NCBI GenBank assembly: GCA_038225955.1
Contig: JBBRQV010000148.1
Location: 1 to 7,977 of the forward strand
From: JAFDZO01 sp038225955
GTDB taxonomy: Bacteria; Bacteroidota; Ignavibacteria; Tepidaquicellales; Tepidaquicellaceae
Direction of reading: 5' to 3'
Length of the DNA: 7,977 nt
The translations under genes and the position numbers were made by a program. The notes under the pieces are model-generated. The model saw only the letters and a program-made list of their open reading frames with translations, had not been told where the DNA came from and searched no databases. Below, in pieces: positions 5,293 to 7,977 of this stretch; the first letter of the stretch is position 1; each line of letters starts with the position of its first letter.

Positions 5293-6498
5293 TTACTTTA
5301 TTAAACTCATTCTTTTTGTTTCAGAAAAGTCAGGAGTGATAATTCTGTAGAAGTAAACACCTGATGATAAGCCTTCTGCTAAAAAATTATACTCGTAGTT
5401 TCCACCGTTAAGATTTTCAGAGACTAATGTCTGCAATTCGTTTCCTATTTCATCGTAAACTTTCAATGTAACAAATTCTGATTTTGGAATTGCGAAATTT
5501 ATTTTTGTTGAAGGATTGAAAGGATTAGGATAATTTTGCTCAAGCTTAAAGTTTGCAGGAATTATGTTAGAGTTATTTGCAACAGAAGTCACGCCCGTAA
5601 GCTTTGCAAGCCAAAGAGAAGCATTCATAAATAATCGCGAATGGTTCGTTCCAAGCTCCGTCCATCCCGGATAAACCGTATGCCCCGATGAAGCAGTTCC
5701 GTCATCGCAAGGGGAGCTGTCTCCTTCTATACAAATTCTTCCTGTACCGAAAAGTGATGTTGCCATCATTATGCCTGTACTTCCCTGAGAGGAAGAAGTC
5801 TTCCATATTACACCTTTAGCATTTGCATTCTGAGTAGTATTTATTATCATCGCACTTCCATTGGAAAATTTCAATTGTTGAACCGCTCCTATAGGACCGT
5901 TAAGAATAGGGTTGCCGCTCCATGCCGTTAATATATTGGAAGTTGTTTCAGAGAAATTAGTAGAGTCGAGTAAAATTCCAAATGCATTTGATTGTACAGA
6001 ATTATTTCTCACTAAATCATTTATAACTCTTACCGCATCCCACCCATCGTTGTTTCTATCTGCGCCGGCGTGGTCTGAAATTAAAAACAATCCTCCGCCG
6101 TTTTGCACGAAGTGCATTATCGCAGTTTTTTCTGCGGCAGTGAAGGGTGTATTAGGTTCATCAATAACATAAACATCGTAATTAGATAAATCCTGAGCTG
6201 CAGCTGTACCATAGGTAATTGCAGTTCCCGGAGGAAGAGTTTCAACAGTGTTGCCATGCTGAACTAATGCAATTCCCCATGCGGAAAGAGAGCCTGTCCA
6301 GTATGTTTCCAGTGTTGATTGTGTTACAGTTGATTGTAAAGGTGTTGGATATCTTTGCGGATTTGAATCTTCATCAATTACCCAATCGGCATTTCCGGCA
6401 GTTTCAGCTTTTGTAGCGTCGAATAAGAATTTTTTAGGTACAGAGTATGAATTTGATGCAAATAAGAAAAGAACAACTACCAAAAGTAGTTTTTTCAT
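5293..6498 (-). CDS. Secreted protein with GATase1-like/DUF4350-like domain and T9SS type A sorting domain
   Basis: The 401-residue product has a signal peptide (MKK, then hydrophobic residues 4-14, cleavage probably after Ser19). An N-terminal domain (about 23-300) opens FLFDATKAETAGNADWVID and contains DVYVIDEPN (108-116) and GGGLFLISDHAGADRNNDGWD (134-154 region). This resembles the class I glutamine-amidotransferase-like fold of ThuA/DUF4350-type proteins, but I see no catalytic Cys at the elbow, so amidotransferase activity is unlikely. Cys256 and Cys264 may form a disulfide. Residues 322-401 are a typical T9SS type A C-terminal signal: NYPNPFNPST, a beta-rich middle with LKVYDEIGNE, GLSSGVYFYRI and a terminal KRMSLIK. 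The protein should cross the outer membrane and be released or surface-attached. I use ATG 6498; an in-frame ATG at 6534 would put 12 polar residues before the signal peptide. The substrate is unknown. Confidence 0.88.
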   Translation of the reverse strand: MKKLLLVVVLFLFASNSYSVPKKFLFDATKAETAGNADWVIDEDSNPQRYPTPLQSTVTQSTLETYWTGSLSAWGIALVQHGNTVETLPPGTAITYGTAAAQDLSNYDVYVIDEPNTPFTAAEKTAIMHFVQNGGGLFLISDHAGADRNNDGWDAVRVINDLVRNNSVQSNAFGILLDSTNFSETTSNILTAWSGNPILNGPIGAVQQLKFSNGSAMIINTTQNANAKGVIWKTSSSQGSTGIMMATSLFGTGRICIEGDSSPCDDGTASSGHTVYPGWTELGTNHSRLFMNASLWLAKLTGVTSVANNSNIIPANFKLEQNYPNPFNPSTKINFAIPKSEFVTLKVYDEIGNELQTLVSENLNGGNYEYNFLAEGLSSGVYFYRIITPDFSETKRMSLIK

Positions 6499-6535
6499 GT
6501 TTAGAGGTTTAGTTTTTGTATTTGGTGAATACATA

Positions 6536-6567
6536 TAAAAATAAGTGTTTTAAAGATAAAAAACAAA
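6536..6567 (-). promoter_or_regulatory. Candidate promoter for the T9SS cargo gene (TTTG-N20-TATTTTTA)
   Basis: On the minus strand TTTG (6564-6567) lies 20 bases upstream of TATTTTTA (6536-6543), five of six fixed bases of TAnnTTTG. Transcription would start near 6531, about 33 bases before the ATG at 6498. The TTTG falls in the T-rich tail of the terminator proposed for tatD, so terminator and promoter would overlap. Low complexity makes a chance match possible. Confidence 0.33.
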
Positions 6568-6572
6568 AACGA

Positions 6573-6596
6573 AACTTTCTCTCCCCTAAGAAAGTT
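6573..6596 (-). terminator. Probable terminator hairpin downstream of tatD
   Basis: AACTTTCT (6573-6580) and AGAAAGTT (6589-6596) form a perfect 8-bp inverted repeat with an 8-base loop. On the minus strand it is followed by TCGTTTTTGTTTTTT, a good termination tail, about 50 bases past the tatD stop. The stem has few GC pairs. A competing pairing exists between CCCC (complement of 6597-6600) and the GGGG in the loop. Confidence 0.5.
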
Positions 6597-6646
6597 GGGG
6601 AACTATATGGGTGGTATAAATCTGATATAGTATGTTTACATAAATC

Positions 6647-7411
6647 TCAAATGTTAAACATTGCTTGAACATTTTCCCTCAATCTCTTCTTCATATCTTC
6701 TTCACTTACATTCTTAAACTCGGCGATTTTTTTTATTGTGTTAACAATGTAGGCCGGCTCGTTTGGTTTTCCACGATAGGGTAGCGGGGAGAGAAACGGG
6801 GAATCCGTCTCCGATAAAATTTTATTTATTGGAGTTTGTACAATAGTTTCTCCGAAGGCATATTTTTTATAGGTTACATTTCCTGTGAAAGAAACATAAA
6901 AAGTATTCAGTTCCATTACTCTATTAAGCTGCTCTACTGTTCCATCAAAGCAATGGAATTGTCCCTTTAGCTTTTCCGAATAATTATCTCTCACAACATG
7001 TATTGCATCGTCTATCGAATTTCGTGTGTGAATTATCACAGGAAGACCTTTATCTTTTGCAAGCTCTATGTGTAATCTGAAAAATTCTTTCTGCTTATCA
7101 TTGTACGACGTATCCCAGTAGTAATCTAATCCCGTTTCACCTACACCGACAATTTTTTCATTCCCGAATAGCTTTTCTATTTTTTCAAGCTCATCATATT
7201 CGTATTTATTTACATCAGTGGGATGTATACCTAGCGCAGCATAAACCATCGGGTACTTTGCGCAAAGCTCAAGTAATTGTACTGAAGTTTTATAATCAAC
7301 TGCCGGCGCAATAATTTTTTCTATTCCCGCATCTTCGGCGCGTTTTAAAATTTCATCTATATTTTTTATAATATCTTCGTAATAAAGATGCGCGTGTGTA
7401 TCTACAATCAT
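6647..7411 (-). CDS. tatD: TatD-family metal-dependent hydrolase (deoxyribonuclease)
   Basis: TatD/YcfH proteins are cytoplasmic amidohydrolase-superfamily TIM barrels; characterised members are Mg2+-dependent DNases, often 3'-5' exonucleases. The 254-residue length is standard. Metal ligands are visible in order: HAH with His6 and His8 (MIVDTHAHL), Glu92 in GETGLDY, His128 in IIHTR, His153 in FHCFDG and Asp203 in SETDSPFL. GIHP at 61-64 and the C-terminal NVQAMFNI are also family features. ATG at 7411 is unambiguous since the first metal motif follows five residues later. It starts 15 bases after the stop of punA, so the two are almost surely one transcript. A hairpin with a T tail at 6573-6596 ends the unit. 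Pairing with a purine nucleoside phosphorylase would fit nucleic-acid turnover and salvage, but that link is inference. Confidence 0.95.
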   Translation of the reverse strand: MIVDTHAHLYYEDIIKNIDEILKRAEDAGIEKIIAPAVDYKTSVQLLELCAKYPMVYAALGIHPTDVNKYEYDELEKIEKLFGNEKIVGVGETGLDYYWDTSYNDKQKEFFRLHIELAKDKGLPVIIHTRNSIDDAIHVVRDNYSEKLKGQFHCFDGTVEQLNRVMELNTFYVSFTGNVTYKKYAFGETIVQTPINKILSETDSPFLSPLPYRGKPNEPAYIVNTIKKIAEFKNVSEEDMKKRLRENVQAMFNI

Positions 7412-7426
7412 TTTGTGTTTATGAAA

Positions 7427-7977
7427 TTAAGAATTTGTTACGATTGTTCTTAAAAGATTTGAGAAATTCTTATAGGCGCTTAGCCCTGCTTCTACAACTT
7501 CGGCGTGCTCGGTAACTCCGTTTGGTGATGTGCGAAGCAGATTTGTTATGCAGGAAATTCCCACTACGTTAATGCCGTTCTTCTTTGCGTAAAGAATTTC
7601 CGGAATTGTTGACATTCCTATTGCATCTGCCCCCATTTTGCGAAGCATTACAATTTCTGATTTGCTTTCGTATGCGGGTCCTGATAAAGCTGCGTAAGTA
7701 CCTCTTCTTAATTTTATTTTACTTTCTATTGCAAGATTTGAAATTTTATCAAGAGAAGGATGGTGGTAGCACGAAGCATTCGGCTGAAAAACTCTCCTGT
7801 TCATTAAATCGATATGAGAGGTAATGAGCATTAAATCAGCAATATTATACGTAAGGTTTACACCTCCGGCAGCATTTGTAATTATTAAATTTGTAACGCC
7901 AAGCTCGATTGCCTTATTTACATTTCCAAAAACCAGTTCGTGTGAGTAGCCTTCGTAATAATGGCTTCTTCCTTCAA
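7427..7977 (-). CDS. punA: Purine nucleoside phosphorylase (trimeric, inosine/guanosine type), N-terminus cut by window edge
   Basis: This enzyme splits purine nucleosides with phosphate into free base and (deoxy)ribose 1-phosphate for salvage. The frame stays open to the right edge, giving 183 complete codons with two stray bases at 7976-7977; the family is about 270 residues, so roughly a third is missing. The first visible residues EGRSHYYEGY match the GRFHxYEGY phosphate/ribose motif, with Ser for the usual Phe. ITNAAGG follows about 30 residues later, then GPAYES (the conserved Glu that binds the base), GADAIGMSTIPE, and GISCITN with the base-binding Asn. These mark the low-molecular-weight trimeric type, not hexameric DeoD. 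An internal ATG at 7831 is not the start, since conserved sequence continues upstream of it. tatD follows after 15 bases. Confidence 0.95.
   Translation of the reverse strand, partial: EGRSHYYEGYSHELVFGNVNKAIELGVTNLIITNAAGGVNLTYNIADLMLITSHIDLMNRRVFQPNASCYHHPSLDKISNLAIESKIKLRRGTYAALSGPAYESKSEIVMLRKMGADAIGMSTIPEILYAKKNGINVVGISCITNLLRTSPNGVTEHAEVVEAGLSAYKNFSNLLRTIVTNS

Noticed and set aside
6499..6534. 12-codon N-terminal extension of the T9SS cargo protein from ATG 6534
   Set aside because: It would put polar and charged residues before a standard MKK signal peptide; ATG 6498 gives a normal secretion signal.
1..7977. A new defence, mobile or biosynthetic system spanning the window
   Set aside because: No transposase, integrase, phage, nuclease-effector or biosynthetic genes are present; most genes are housekeeping and lie in separate short transcription units.

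Overview
The window looks like ordinary chromosomal DNA from an AT-rich member of the Ignavibacteriota/Bacteroidota group. The best taxonomic clue is the secreted protein at 5293-6498. It ends in a type IX secretion sorting domain whose NYPNPFNPST opening is typical of Ignavibacteria. Most start codons lack a Shine-Dalgarno sequence, and the promoter-like sites resemble the Bacteroidota TTTG / TAnnTTTG pattern, which fits. The taxon is an inference; there is no rRNA or other marker here.

Layout, left to right: the 5' part of purM (minus, cut by the left edge); a 157-bp divergent spacer with short repeats; a plus-strand gene for a small exported beta-barrel-like protein (719-1270), the only plus-strand gene; then a minus-strand run that reads, in transcription order, DUF4190-like polyproline membrane protein, dut, RsmI-like methyltransferase and corA (3961 down to 1274). 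Next comes a stand-alone minus-strand zinc-ribbon/TPR/two-TM protein (4156-5133). It is separated by a strong terminator (5221-5258) from the T9SS-secreted protein (5293-6498). At the right end, purine nucleoside phosphorylase (cut by the right edge) is followed by tatD, with a likely terminator after tatD.

Four genes belong to nucleotide or DNA metabolism: purM (de novo purine synthesis), dut (dUTP removal), punA (purine salvage) and tatD (a metal-dependent nuclease family). They lie in at least three transcription units, so their proximity is not evidence of one pathway operon. corA handles Mg2+ uptake and the RsmI-like enzyme probably modifies RNA. Three proteins are less familiar and are the best targets for follow-up: the polyproline DUF4190-like protein, the zinc-ribbon/TPR membrane protein and the T9SS cargo.

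I found no CRISPR array, tRNA, rRNA, transposon, phage gene or recognisable defence system. No stretch longer than 300 bases lacks a gene. I do not see convincing evidence of a new multi-gene system. The findings are individual oddities: divergent methyltransferase motifs, polyproline stalling next to dut, repeats around an uncertain start, and a recurring promoter-like spacing.
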